Source: Samsonia erythrinae (GTDB lineage: Bacteria; Pseudomonadota; Gammaproteobacteria; Enterobacterales; Enterobacteriaceae). From it: DNA of 64,000 nucleotides. The position numbers and the translations under genes are program-made. Of this stretch, positions 27,102 through 36,075 are shown piece by piece. The stretch is taken from positions 397,893-461,892 of the forward strand of contig NZ_SMBY01000002.1 in assembly GCF_004342665.1 (NCBI RefSeq), given 5' to 3'. Position 1 is the stretch's first letter. Every line of letters begins with the position of its first letter. The notes under the pieces are model-generated. The model was not told the origin of the DNA. It ran no database searches and saw only the letters and a program-made list of their open reading frames with translations.

Positions 27102-27300
27102 AAACGGTTGGAAACCGTTTGAGTTTGCTGGCAAAGTCCGATATGCGGTGATAATGGATGGATCGTAAAGACGCTGCAAGTACGTCCCTGTAAGCTCGAA
27201 CCGCGCCATCCCTGGCGCGGACGCTTTACTCTTCCATTCCATTCTCACCGTTCGATAAAAGGTGATGGGTTTGTCAACGGTCTGGTTTTGGTTTCCAACC
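27102..27300. promoter_or_regulatory. repeated GGTTTCCAACC elements between uxuB and the L,D-transpeptidase gene
   Basis: An inverted repeat AAACGGTT-GGA-AACCGTTT at 27102-27120 contains GGTTGGAAACC; the complementary 11-mer GGTTTCCAACC recurs at about 27290-27300 before AACCCGGG. The 400-bp region carries no gene. The first element, about 190 bp upstream of uxuB, may be a LacI- or GntR-type operator; the second is near the 3' end of the transpeptidase gene. Confidence 0.4.
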
Positions 27301-27311
27301 CGGGATAATGA

Positions 27312-28409
27312 TTAAGCGCGGTTGTCCTCTACGGCTGCATCCGTCTGTGACTCGACTGGTGCCGCGTTTTCTACCGCGTTGTCGCTATCCTGCGGCTCTG
27401 CTTCCGCTTCTGTTTGCGGTTCTGCTTCCGGCGCAGCGGGAGCCGCAGCGGATTCGACCGGAATCTCTGGCGCGGCTTGTTCGATGGGGCCATTGATTTT
27501 AGTCGGCATACCGGAACGTCTCTGGATGGCCTGAGCCACTTCACCGCCATTCACGCTGGCATCGGCCAGAACCTTGTTCACTTTGGGCGTGATGGTGATT
27601 GGTGCCGGGGCATCCGAATGGAACTCTTCTACCGTGCGGGACAGCGGGTTATGCACTTCAAGGTAGCGTGAACCATCCGGTTCAACGGTGGCCTTCACCG
27701 GCTCATTGATGAACTGAACGCGCGTACCAACCGGTACATGGTCATACAGGTATTTAATGTCATCGGCGCGCAGGCGGACACAACCGTGACTGACGCGCAG
27801 GCCAATACCGAAATTGGCATTGGTACCGTGGATCGCGTACAGGTTGCCGATGTACAGCGCGTATAACCCCATCGGGTTATCCGGCCCTGCCGGGAAGACT
27901 TTTTGCAGCGTTTCACCGCGTGCCGCATATTCCGCGTGCATCTTGGCGGTTGGCGTCCAGGTTGGCCCTGCTTTTTTGCGCTGAACGGAGGTTGTCCAGT
28001 TAATCGGCGTATCTTTCCCTAACTCACCAATCCCGATGGGCAGCACAACCACGGTTTTCGTGTCCTTCGGATAATAATACAGGCGCATTTCCGCACTGTT
28101 GATCACAATGCCTTCACGCGGTGCATCCGGCAGAATCAACTGATGAGGAATCACCATTTTGCTGCCTGGGGCGGGTAGGTAAACGTCCGCCTCCGGGTTA
28201 GCTTCCATCATGTTGCTCAGCCCCATTTGGAACTGTGCTGCAAAATGCTCCAGCGGCAGCGTGCTGTCTTCCGGCACGGTGATGTCCAGATTTTCGCCTA
28301 CCAGCCGGCTGTTGGCCGCGGGCAGCGGATAAACAACGGCAAAAGCAGTCTGGCTAAATGCCGCGACTGCCAGAACTAACGTAAAGATCGCGCGAATACT
28401 CATGTTCAT
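27312..28409 (-). CDS. erfK: L,D-transpeptidase ErfK (LdtA)
   Basis: 365 aa from ATG 28409 (upstream frame to 28484 rejected for lack of ribosome binding site). Signal peptide [24 protein letters not shown]. YkuD catalytic domain with [20 protein letters not shown]; the last residue is the catalytic cysteine. The region [22 protein letters not shown] matches E. coli ErfK. These periplasmic enzymes attach Braun lipoprotein to peptidoglycan. Unlike E. coli ErfK (310 aa), it ends in an extra tail of about 60 residues rich in P, A, E and Q after RRSGMP. Confidence 0.88.
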   Translation of the reverse strand: MNMSIRAIFTLVLAVAAFSQTAFAVVYPLPAANSRLVGENLDITVPEDSTLPLEHFAAQFQMGLSNMMEANPEADVYLPAPGSKMVIPHQLILPDAPREGIVINSAEMRLYYYPKDTKTVVVLPIGIGELGKDTPINWTTSVQRKKAGPTWTPTAKMHAEYAARGETLQKVFPAGPDNPMGLYALYIGNLYAIHGTNANFGIGLRVSHGCVRLRADDIKYLYDHVPVGTRVQFINEPVKATVEPDGSRYLEVHNPLSRTVEEFHSDAPAPITITPKVNKVLADASVNGGEVAQAIQRRSGMPTKINGPIEQAAPEIPVESAAAPAAPEAEPQTEAEAEPQDSDNAVENAAPVESQTDAAVEDNRA

Positions 28410-28583
28410 TTCTTTATTTGAGTGGTAAATGCACCCCCAATAAGGAGGCTGGCCTGCTAGGGTCGATAATGACCGGATGCGCATTATATGTGCAGAATGG
28501 CTATTGAGGGAAACAACATGTGTAACTAATCACACTTTTTAGCGCATTAATAAGAAAGAAAATCTCTCGGTGAGCACCGGCGC

Positions 28584-29381
28584 TTAATTTTCTCCGTCCA
28601 ACATCGGCTTTTTGAAGCGGCGATGAGCGAGGACCGGCAACTGCTGGCGTGCATAGGCCAGACGTTCCGGCTGAATCTCGGCATACACTAATGCCGGCGT
28701 TTCCGGAGCCTGAACCACGACCACGCCTAAAGGATCGACAACCATGCTGTTGCCGATATTCCTGGGGCCGCATTCGCCAACGGCAACGAGATAGGTGGTG
28801 TTTTCCAGCGCCCGCGTCCGCACGAGCAGTTCCCAATGTGCTTCTTTCAGCGGCCCTTTAACCCAGGCGGAGGGGAGAACCAGCACATCTGCGCCGTCTA
28901 ACGTCAGACGCCGGGCAAGCTCAGGGAAGCGAATGTCATAACAGGTCATTAGCCCGACGTTTAATCCGGCGATGGTCAACAGCGGTGGAACGTCCTCGCC
29001 AGCCAGCACGTTATCCGATTCCTGTACGGAAAAGGCATCGTACAGGTGCAGCTTGCGGTATTGAGCGATGATTTCACCGTTGCGCAGCGCCAGCAGCGTA
29101 TTCCAGACTTTCCCTTCACCATTCGGGATATGCACACACAGCATTGTCGTCAGGTTGCTGCCTTTGCTGGCTTCCAATAGGTGAGAGATAAACGGGCCGT
29201 CCAGTGGCTGAGCGGCGGTGAGGACCATATTGGGATTGGTAATATCGCGAGCCAGTACGCCTTCAGGCAACACCAGCAGATCGGCGCCGTTTTGCTGCGC
29301 TGCCGACATAAGGTCAGTAATGGCGGCGGCGTTGTGTCGCCACTCGCGGTCAACGGCGAACTGTCCCAGCGCAACTTTCAT
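28584..29381 (-). CDS. ybeM: nitrilase-superfamily amidase YbeM (deaminated glutathione amidase type)
   Basis: 265 aa, ATG 29381 after AGGAGC. The nitrilase triad is visible: E in LVLPEGVLARD, K in AQYRKLHLYDAF, and C in VGLMTCYDIRFPELA. QLPVLAHRRF near the end is as in E. coli YbeM. Family members repair metabolites by hydrolysing deaminated glutathione. 21 bases separate it from cybB upstream, so the two may be cotranscribed. YbeM is truncated in some E. coli K-12 strains; here it is intact. Confidence 0.85.
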   Translation of the reverse strand: MKVALGQFAVDREWRHNAAAITDLMSAAQQNGADLLVLPEGVLARDITNPNMVLTAAQPLDGPFISHLLEASKGSNLTTMLCVHIPNGEGKVWNTLLALRNGEIIAQYRKLHLYDAFSVQESDNVLAGEDVPPLLTIAGLNVGLMTCYDIRFPELARRLTLDGADVLVLPSAWVKGPLKEAHWELLVRTRALENTTYLVAVGECGPRNIGNSMVVDPLGVVVVQAPETPALVYAEIQPERLAYARQQLPVLAHRRFKKPMLDGEN

Positions 29382-29402
29382 GTTTGCTCCTACTTTACCT
29401 GA

Positions 29403-29939
29403 TTAATCATGCCTGGCGGGCATCATGCGCAGCAGCGTGTTGTCTTTCATGACATAGTGGTGAAACAAGGCGGCGGCGGCATGCAGCGCAATGAGCCAGT
29501 ACCCTAACGCGGCCAGCGTTTCATGCCAGCCGATCAGCGTTTTAGCGAGCGCTAAATCCGGCGTGGCTGACGTTGGCATATCGATACCAAAAAGCATCCA
29601 GTCCCGTCCCCGGTAATAGCGCGAGATAACGCCCAGTATCGGCAGCGTAACAAACAGTGCGTAAAGAATCGCGTGAGTGAGTGAACCGAGTGCGCTTTGC
29701 CAGCGGGGAGGCGGGGGAGTAATGGCTGGCGAAGCATGACGATGACGTAAGAACAGACGCGTCGCCATGAGAAGCAGCACGGTTACGCCACAGCTAAAAT
29801 GCGTCACGATCATCACCGTGCGCAGCAGTGAACCGCGCTCAGCAAACCCGCGTAGCTCAATAGCGGCATAGGTCACAATGAGCAATATAAAAACCAGCCA
29901 GTGCAACGCAATCTGTGAGGGGGCGAACTTTCCTTTCAT
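29403..29939 (-). CDS. cybB: cytochrome b561
   Basis: 178 aa, four membrane helices with haem-ligand histidines in QIALHWLVFIL, VTHFSCGVTVLL, SLTHAILYALF and WHETLAALGYWLIALHAAAALFHHYV. The family accepts electrons from ubiquinol or superoxide in the inner membrane. AAGGATG precedes the ATG. Length as in E. coli CybB (176 aa). Confidence 0.9.
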   Translation of the reverse strand: MKGKFAPSQIALHWLVFILLIVTYAAIELRGFAERGSLLRTVMIVTHFSCGVTVLLLMATRLFLRHRHASPAITPPPPRWQSALGSLTHAILYALFVTLPILGVISRYYRGRDWMLFGIDMPTSATPDLALAKTLIGWHETLAALGYWLIALHAAAALFHHYVMKDNTLLRMMPARHD

Positions 29940-30057
29940 GTTTCATCCTTTGCGACGTTGATATAGGGGAGATCGTAACAAGTCATTCCTTAAAATATAA
30001 GGTAATGTGCGCGTTGTCAGCTTCCGTTTAACACGGCGTCAGGCGACCGGAGACCAT

Positions 30058-30078
30058 AAAACCGGCCGAAGCCGGTTT
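30058..30078 (-). terminator. nifJ terminator
   Basis: Perfect 8-bp stem with stable TTCG loop on the minus strand (AAACCGGC-TTCG-GCCGGTTT), then TTATGG. Located 15 bases after the nifJ stop. Confidence 0.7.
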
Positions 30079-30092
30079 GTGGTGGGGAAGGA

Positions 30093-33000
30093 TTATTCCT
30101 GCGAGGTTTTTTCCGCCTTGCCTGCCATCATGCTCAGGAAGTCAAACCGGCGACGCAGATCCTGTTCTGCCTCTTCATAGAGCAGTGCGGTTTCTTCCGG
30201 CAGCATACTATTGAGGCGGCGGAAACGTTGCTCCTTCAGCAGCGTTTCGCTCAGGCTGCTTGAGGGCGGACGGGAGTCGGTCACCAGTGCCGGCTTGCCT
30301 TCTTCGGTGCGACGTGGGTCGAAGCGGTAGAGCGGCCAGAAGCCGGTCGCCGTTAATTGACGCATTTGCTCGTGACTGAACGCCAGATCGTAGCCGTGCT
30401 CTTCACACGGGCTGTACGCGATAATCAGCGACGGCCCCGGCCAGGCTTCAGCTTCCTGAATCGCTTTCACCGTCTGGTTCAACTGTGCGCCCAGCGAGAT
30501 CTGTGCCACGTAGACATGGCCGTACATCATGACATTGATGCCAAGATCTTTACGCGCTTTGCGTTTGCCTTTCTCGCCAAACTTGGTGACGGCGCCCAGC
30601 GGCGTCGCTTTGGACTGCTGGCCGCCGGTGTTGGAGTAACACTGGGTATCCAGCACCAGCACGTTGACGTTTTCGCTCAGGCTCATGACGTGATCCAGAC
30701 CGCCGTAGCCGATATCGTAAGCCCAGCCGTCACCGCCGATGAGCCAGATAGACTTATCGACAAAGTGGTCGGCTTCGTTTGCCAGCACGCTGGCGTCGGC
30801 ATCATTGATAGCTGCCAGCAATTCACGCAGCTGTGCAATCTGCTGACGGCGTAGATCGGGGGCGATAGACGACTCCTGCAACGCGCTGACCAGATCCGGC
30901 GGCAGCTGCGGCGCCAGTTTGTTGAGCAGACGTATTGCGCGCTGGCGGTGCTGATCGACGCTCAGACGGAAGCCCAGACCGAACTCGGCGTTATCCTCAA
31001 ACAGCGAGTTAGCCCAGGCCGGGCCGCGACCGTTGGCGTCCGTCGTCCACGGCGTGGTGGGCAGGTTACCGCCATAAATAGACGAACAGCCCGTCGCATT
31101 GGCGACCAGCAGACGATCGCCATAGAGCTGCGTCAGCAGCTTGATGTACGGCGTTTCGCCACAGCCGGAACACGCGCCGGAGTACTCGAACAGCGGCGAA
31201 ATCAGCTGTGATGTACGGATATCAATGCGTTCCAACGTGGATTTGTCGATTTCCGGCAGTTGCAGGAAGAAGTCGAAGTTCGCTTTCTCCACCGCCAGAT
31301 TATCCAGACGGGATTCCATATTAATGGCTTTGATTTCCGGGTTCTGACGGTCTTTGGCCGGGCAGACTTCCACGCACAGGTTACAGCCGGTACAGTCTTC
31401 CGGAGCGACCTGCAACACGTATTTCTGGCCGCGCATGTCGCGCGCTTTCACATCCAGCGATTGCAGTGACGTTGGCGCATTTTCCATCGCATCGGGCTGG
31501 ACGACTTTGGCGCGGATCGCCGAGTGCGGACAGGCGGCGACACAGTGGTTACACTGGGTGCAAAGCTGCGGCTGCCACAGCGGGATCTCTTCCGCGATAT
31601 TGCGTTTTTCCCATTTGGTGGTGCCGCTCGGCCAAGTGCCGTCGGGCGGCAGAGCGGAGACGGGCAGCGTATCGCCCAGTCCCGCCAGCATGGCGGCGGT
31701 GACGGTTTTGACGAAATCAGGGGCTGAATCGGACACGACCGGCGGGCGCTGTGGGCTGTCCGGGTTGACGGCCTGCCGTGGAACTTCGGCCAACGCTTCC
31801 AGCGTGGCGCTCAGCGCCTGCCAGTTACGCTCAACCAACTCCTGACCTTTACTACCATAGCTTTTGGCGATCGCGTTGCGCAGTTTTTCCACCGCCACAT
31901 CGGCTGGCAGAATTTGTGACAGATGGAAGAATGCCATCTGCATCACGGTATTAATGCGTGCGCCCAACTGACATTCGCGGGCAATCTTCGCGGCGTTGAT
32001 GCAATAAACGCGCGCATTGCGTTGATTCAGCCCTGCCTGTACTTCCTGAGGCAAACGATGCCAAAGATCGTCGCTGCTATATGGTGAGTTGATGAGGAAG
32101 ACGCCGCCGGGCTTCAGGCGTTCGACCATGCTGTATTTGTCGATAAACTGCCACTGATGGCAGGCGACAAAATCCGCCTGATCGATCAGGTAAGCCGAAT
32201 TGATCGGATGCGGGCCAACGCGCATGTGGGATACGGTCAGGCTGCCTGCTTTTTTGGAGTCATAGACAAAGTAGCCTTGCACGAACATCGGGGTGCTTTC
32301 GCCGACGATCTTGATTGCGTTCTTGGTCGCGGAAACGGTGCCGTCACTGCCTAATCCGTAGAATAGGGCTTCGAGCGAGGCGCCGGTCGGCAAATGCTGA
32401 GCCGGCAAGGGCAGAGACAGATGGGTGACGTCATCATAAATTCCCACGGTGAAACGTGGTCTTGGGTTGGTAAGCGCCAACTCATTAAAAATGGCCTGCG
32501 CGCACTGCGGGGTAAATTCTTTAGAAGATAGCCCATAACGCCCGCCGATGACGCGTGGCATAAGTGAACGCTCACCCGCGGAGAAGGCCTCGGCCAGCGC
32601 GGTCATGACATCAAGATACAGCGGTTCTGCCAGTGCACCCGGCTCTTTGGTGCGATCCAGCACGGCGATGCTCTTCGCCGTTTGCGGGATCACCGCCAAC
32701 AGATGCTTGGCGGAGAATGGACGATACAGGCGGATTTTGACCACGCCGACCTTCTCGCCGCGCGTCAGCAGCGTATCAACGACTTCTTCGCAGGTACCGA
32801 CGCCGGAACCCATCAGCACGATGATGTTGGTTGCTTCCGGATGACCATAATATTCAAATGGCTGGTACTGACGCCCGGTGGCGGCGGCAAAATCGGCCAT
32901 TGCCTGCTCAACGTGCTGGCAGGCCGCGTCATACCAGCGGTTAGTGGCTTCCCGCGCCTGGAAGAAGGTATCCGGGTTAGAGGCGGTGCCGCGAATAACC

Positions 33001-33626
33001 GGATGCTCCGGTGTGAGCGCTCGCTTACGGTGTGCATCAATCGCTTGCTGCGGCAGAAGCTGACGGATTGTTTTATCGTCGAGCGGTTCAATCTTATTGA
33101 TTTCGTGTGACGTGCGGAAGCCATCAAAAAAGTGGATAAATGGCAGTCGGCTGTTCAGGCTGGCGATTTGTGCAATCAGCGCGAAGTCCTGGGCTTCCTG
33201 CACATTGCTGGCACACAGCATCGCGCAGCCTGTCTGGCGTACCGCCATGACATCGGAATGATCGCAGAAGATGGAAAGCGCATGGGTAGCAACCGTTCGG
33301 GCCGCCACGTGCAGTACGAATGGCGTTAGCTCACCGGCCAGCTTATACAGCGTGGGGATCATTAACAGCAGACCCTGCGATGAGGTAAAAGTGGTGGCTA
33401 ACGTCCCCGTCTGCAACGCACCGTGGACGGTAGCAATCGCGCCGCCTTCCGATTGCATTTCAACAACGCGAGGCGTATCTCCCCATATATTCAGCCTGCC
33501 CTCGCTCGACCAGGCCGCAGCCTGTTCAGCCATGGTGGAACTGGGGGTAATAGGGTAGATGGCGATGACTTCATTGGTACGCCAGGCCACGGAGGCGACT
33601 GCGTTATTACCGTCGGTGGTGATCAT
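30093..33626 (-). CDS. nifJ: pyruvate:flavodoxin (ferredoxin) oxidoreductase
   Basis: 1177 aa, full length (E. coli YdbK 1174). Domains in order: pyruvate-binding domain I (IYPITPSSTMAE), gamma domain, two [4Fe-4S] clusters in CTQCNHCVAACPHS and CTGCNLCVEVCP, and the thiamine diphosphate domain with CSGCGETPYIKLLTQLYG and GCSSIYGGNLPTTPWT plus a proximal cluster. Converts pyruvate and CoA to acetyl-CoA, CO2 and reduced flavodoxin; in non-diazotrophs linked to oxidative stress and anaerobic metabolism. Monocistronic. The 385 bp upstream (33627-34011) show no gene. Confidence 0.95.
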   Translation of the reverse strand: MITTDGNNAVASVAWRTNEVIAIYPITPSSTMAEQAAAWSSEGRLNIWGDTPRVVEMQSEGGAIATVHGALQTGTLATTFTSSQGLLLMIPTLYKLAGELTPFVLHVAARTVATHALSIFCDHSDVMAVRQTGCAMLCASNVQEAQDFALIAQIASLNSRLPFIHFFDGFRTSHEINKIEPLDDKTIRQLLPQQAIDAHRKRALTPEHPVIRGTASNPDTFFQAREATNRWYDAACQHVEQAMADFAAATGRQYQPFEYYGHPEATNIIVLMGSGVGTCEEVVDTLLTRGEKVGVVKIRLYRPFSAKHLLAVIPQTAKSIAVLDRTKEPGALAEPLYLDVMTALAEAFSAGERSLMPRVIGGRYGLSSKEFTPQCAQAIFNELALTNPRPRFTVGIYDDVTHLSLPLPAQHLPTGASLEALFYGLGSDGTVSATKNAIKIVGESTPMFVQGYFVYDSKKAGSLTVSHMRVGPHPINSAYLIDQADFVACHQWQFIDKYSMVERLKPGGVFLINSPYSSDDLWHRLPQEVQAGLNQRNARVYCINAAKIARECQLGARINTVMQMAFFHLSQILPADVAVEKLRNAIAKSYGSKGQELVERNWQALSATLEALAEVPRQAVNPDSPQRPPVVSDSAPDFVKTVTAAMLAGLGDTLPVSALPPDGTWPSGTTKWEKRNIAEEIPLWQPQLCTQCNHCVAACPHSAIRAKVVQPDAMENAPTSLQSLDVKARDMRGQKYVLQVAPEDCTGCNLCVEVCPAKDRQNPEIKAINMESRLDNLAVEKANFDFFLQLPEIDKSTLERIDIRTSQLISPLFEYSGACSGCGETPYIKLLTQLYGDRLLVANATGCSSIYGGNLPTTPWTTDANGRGPAWANSLFEDNAEFGLGFRLSVDQHRQRAIRLLNKLAPQLPPDLVSALQESSIAPDLRRQQIAQLRELLAAINDADASVLANEADHFVDKSIWLIGGDGWAYDIGYGGLDHVMSLSENVNVLVLDTQCYSNTGGQQSKATPLGAVTKFGEKGKRKARKDLGINVMMYGHVYVAQISLGAQLNQTVKAIQEAEAWPGPSLIIAYSPCEEHGYDLAFSHEQMRQLTATGFWPLYRFDPRRTEEGKPALVTDSRPPSSSLSETLLKEQRFRRLNSMLPEETALLYEEAEQDLRRRFDFLSMMAGKAEKTSQE

Positions 33627-34011
33627 GACTTATAGCCTTATTGCTCACAAAGCCCTTAATTTACATGGCCTTTTCAGGCAATGAAAACGATTGGGCATAA
33701 ACAAAAATGCGATTTTTATTGGCGAATTATCGCACTTCAGGAAAAAAAGAAGAGGGACGATGTCAGCAGAGTTGTATCAATATATGTTTATCTCCGCCAG
33801 ACTTCCGTCTCCCTTTGCGTATGTTGCTTTCGTCATCAGGGAGAGCCAGCGTTTCCTAAAATAGGAACGTCATTATATATCGCTGAAACCTCCAGCATCT
33901 TTGAGTACCTACAAGAGGGTACCGCCACAGGATTTTATTTGTTCATTGCAATGATGACAGTTAGCGTGCTTATACTGACATCTTCACTGTCATGTACGAA
34001 GGAACCGAGCG

Positions 34012-34335
34012 ATGGGAAATGATGAAATAAAAAACAAACTGGTTTCCATTCTGGCTTCACAGCAGGCGCAGGGAAGAACGCCGGAACAGGCGGTCGAAAA
34101 CATCCTTCAGGCATTAGGGGGGCGGGCTGGTGATGTGTCCCGTATTTCAGTTTTGACGTCCACATTAATTGCCGATGTACTCTATACCGTCTATCAGGAG
34201 ACGATAACCTACCGGCAGATTGCGCTGCTCTTACGCAAGCTGGGTTACGCTGACCGCGATATTGCCGTTGCATTACATGCCTCATACCCTCAATTGACAA
34301 CACAGGACGTCGACGAGCTTTTTATCGCCCCCTGA
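34012..34335 (+). CDS. hypothetical 107-aa helical protein
   Basis: ATG 34012 with GAAGGAACC upstream. Predominantly helical: IKNKLVSILASQQAQG, then EQAVENILQALGG, TLIADVLYTVYQET, YRQIALLLRKLGYADRDIAV and a closing LTTQDVDELFIAP. No cysteine, no signal, no motif I recognise. The regular short helices with LLRKLGY-DRDIA look like a small DNA- or protein-binding bundle, but that is only an impression. Stand-alone gene between nifJ and yeaR. Confidence 0.6.
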   Translation: MGNDEIKNKLVSILASQQAQGRTPEQAVENILQALGGRAGDVSRISVLTSTLIADVLYTVYQETITYRQIALLLRKLGYADRDIAVALHASYPQLTTQDVDELFIAP

Positions 34336-34858
34336 GATTTACCCGATGCATGGTCGCGCCGTGCCCCCCTTCTTTGCTCATCCCGATTTCTTAGCGCGCG
34401 GGGGATAGAGCTGTTGCTGTTCCCGGCTAAATGACTTTATCTGCTGGAAGAGAGAAGAGTAGAAGCGTGACGGCCCAGGCAAATATCGCTCCAGATGATG
34501 CTGAAATTCATCGCCTGTCAGGAGTGCGTTACCCCAATGACCGTAATATGAGGTTATCGATAATAACGACATGTTTATCAGTGCTATTAAAGAAATCGGA
34601 GTATTTTTATTTCTTTTGTAATAACTCAAATTGAGTAATGTCGATTTTTCTTTGGCAGATGAAGAGGTCTGTGGTTAATTTATCGCTTAAATAATTGCAT
34701 CGTAGATAACCCCAAATGATTATCTTTTGGTGGCGTTTCTGCTCGGTTTTCTCATCTGTTATGCTAAGGATAGATAAGTAAAAAGATTCTCAATTTACCT
34801 CTTATATAATTGTCAGAAACGTGCCACTGTAATATGAAAATATTTTTGGCGAAAAGAA
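34336..34858. other. AT-rich gap without a supported gene
   Basis: About 520 bp. Two short frames on opposite strands (83 and 67 codons) use TTG or unsupported starts and resemble nothing. No RNA gene seen. Confidence 0.45.
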
Positions 34859-34895
34859 TTCACAAGCCTTGAAAGGGGTATATGATATACATCAT
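34859..34895 (+). promoter_or_regulatory. yeaR promoter with NsrR-like operator
   Basis: -35 TTCACA (34859-34864), 16-bp spacer, -10 TATGAT (34881-34886). An 11-1-11 inverted repeat at 34873-34895 (AAGGGGTATAT, G, ATATACATCAT) matches the NsrR pattern AAGATGTATTT-N-AAATACATCTT at 8 and 9 of 11 positions and covers the -10. E. coli yeaR-yoaG is an established NsrR target, so repression relieved by nitric oxide is likely. Confidence 0.65.
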
Positions 34896-34950
34896 ATGTT
34901 TTTGTTCTCTTTCACCATTGTTGGTGGATTGGGTAAAAGGAGGTTGAAAC

Positions 34951-35283
34951 ATGCAACGAATTGTTATTCCCACTCACTATGTTCACACACGTACCACGCC
35001 ATTGTGGACGAAGGACACGGCGCCGGCGTCTATCTGGCAGCGACACCTGGATGCAGGCACGCGGCAAGGTATTTATCCACGTTTATGCGTGATGCAGGGG
35101 ACTATCCGTTATTATGGCTACGCCGATGAAACAAGTCCTGAACCCGTTGAAACGCTGACGATTAACGCGGGTCAATTTGGTGTATTTCCGCCGGAAAAAT
35201 GGCACAGAATTGAAGCATTATCTGATGATACGGTATTCAACGTGGACTTTTATGTCGATCCAAAAATTCTGATAGAAGGCTGA
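34951..35283 (+). CDS. yeaR: DUF1971 cupin-like protein YeaR
   Basis: 110 aa with a very strong ribosome binding site (AAAGGAGGTTGAAAC). Sequence features of the YeaR/TehB N-terminal family: THYVHTRTTPLWTKDTAPAS, LDAGTRQGIYPRLCVMQGTI and the FPPEKWHRIEALSDDTVFNV ending, a small beta-barrel. Induced by nitrate/nitrite and NO in E. coli; biochemical role unknown. Seven bases before yoaG, same operon. Confidence 0.85.
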   Translation: MQRIVIPTHYVHTRTTPLWTKDTAPASIWQRHLDAGTRQGIYPRLCVMQGTIRYYGYADETSPEPVETLTINAGQFGVFPPEKWHRIEALSDDTVFNVDFYVDPKILIEG

Positions 35284-35290
35284 GATAGAG

Positions 35291-35632
35291 ATGACAACCG
35301 AAAATGAAAATAAAGGATACTCACTTGCTGTTTTGAATTGCAGTAATAAAGAAATGAAGGAAAGCATTTATCTTAAACCTATGTCCTTATATGTACCAGA
35401 CATTGCTGCACGCGCGGTGACAGAACTGAGCGATGGCTTGCAAGGCACAAATGATGATAAAGGTTTTTTGCTGACAGTAACGAACAAAAATAATGGCGTA
35501 TCGGTTGATAAACATTTTCCCACCTTCGCTGAATTAACCGATCCGACAATTGCTGCCGATGCGGTCAAAGAATTGATTAATATCGTGCGCGGTTACGATT
35601 CGGATGAAGAAACGAATGTTTGCGGCTGGTAA
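35291..35632 (+). CDS. yoaG: YoaG-like DUF1869 protein with duplicated domain
   Basis: 113 aa, nearly twice the 60-aa E. coli YoaG. The C-terminal half (FLLTVTNKNNGVSVDKHFPT through ELINIVRGYDSDEETNVCGW) matches YoaG including the CGW end. The N-terminal half (GYSLAVLNCSNKEMKESIYL, then VPDIAARAVTELSDGLQG) follows the same strand-strand-helix plan, so this is an internal duplication. E. coli YoaG is a small dimer, so the duplication may be a fused dimer. Follows yeaR by 7 bases. Confidence 0.8.
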   Translation: MTTENENKGYSLAVLNCSNKEMKESIYLKPMSLYVPDIAARAVTELSDGLQGTNDDKGFLLTVTNKNNGVSVDKHFPTFAELTDPTIAADAVKELINIVRGYDSDEETNVCGW

Positions 35633-35677
35633 CGGCTTCGAGGTCTGATTTCTCACATTATGGTATTTTTATGTGCG

Positions 35678-35723
35678 AATTCAGACTTTATTGGTATACC
35701 TAAACGTATACCAATGCAGAAAA
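35678..35723. repeat. 46-bp direct repeat, left copy
   Basis: Matches 39230-39275 at 44 of 46 positions. Contains TTGGTATAC, 6 bases, GTATACCAA: 9-bp inverted arms around a 6-bp spacer, the form of a tyrosine-recombinase core site. Lies 45 bp after yoaG, at the junction of core and island DNA. Confidence 0.7.
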
Positions 35724-35790
35724 CCCTATGATGGACTGACCCTATGCCGGTAGACGATCCTGCCGTATATTTTGAGCATAGGAGGACGTT

Positions 35791-36075
35791 ATGGGCAGAC
35801 CACGATTTACACCTGAATTTAAGGAAGAAGCTGTCCGTCAAATCACGGAACGCGGTTATTCCGTTGCCGAAGTATCTGACCGTCTGGGCGTTTCTGCACA
35901 CAGCCTCTACAAGTGGCTACGGGCTATCAAACCTGATAACAGCGAGCATCATGCCCGGGATTTACTGGAAGCCAAAAGCGAGATCCTGAAACTACGGGCG
36001 CAGCTAAAACGTACCGAAGAAGAACGGGATATCCTGAAAAAGGCCGCGCGGTACTTTGCAAGGGAGCCCGACTGA
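35791..36075 (+). CDS. IS3-family transposase OrfA
   Basis: 94 aa. Helix-turn-helix YSVAEVSDRLGVSAHSLYKW followed by a leucine-zipper helix AKSEILKLRAQLKRTEEERD and ending ILKKAARYFAREPD, the standard OrfA layout. Preceded by AGGAGGAC. Overlaps orfB; the A-rich stretch CTGAAAAAGG near the end is a plausible -1 frameshift site for OrfAB, although the canonical A6G is one A short. Confidence 0.88.
   Translation: MGRPRFTPEFKEEAVRQITERGYSVAEVSDRLGVSAHSLYKWLRAIKPDNSEHHARDLLEAKSEILKLRAQLKRTEEERDILKKAARYFAREPD

Noticed and set aside
34378..34634. Overlapping 83- and 67-codon frames on opposite strands
   Set aside because: TTG or unsupported starts and no family resemblance; likely chance.
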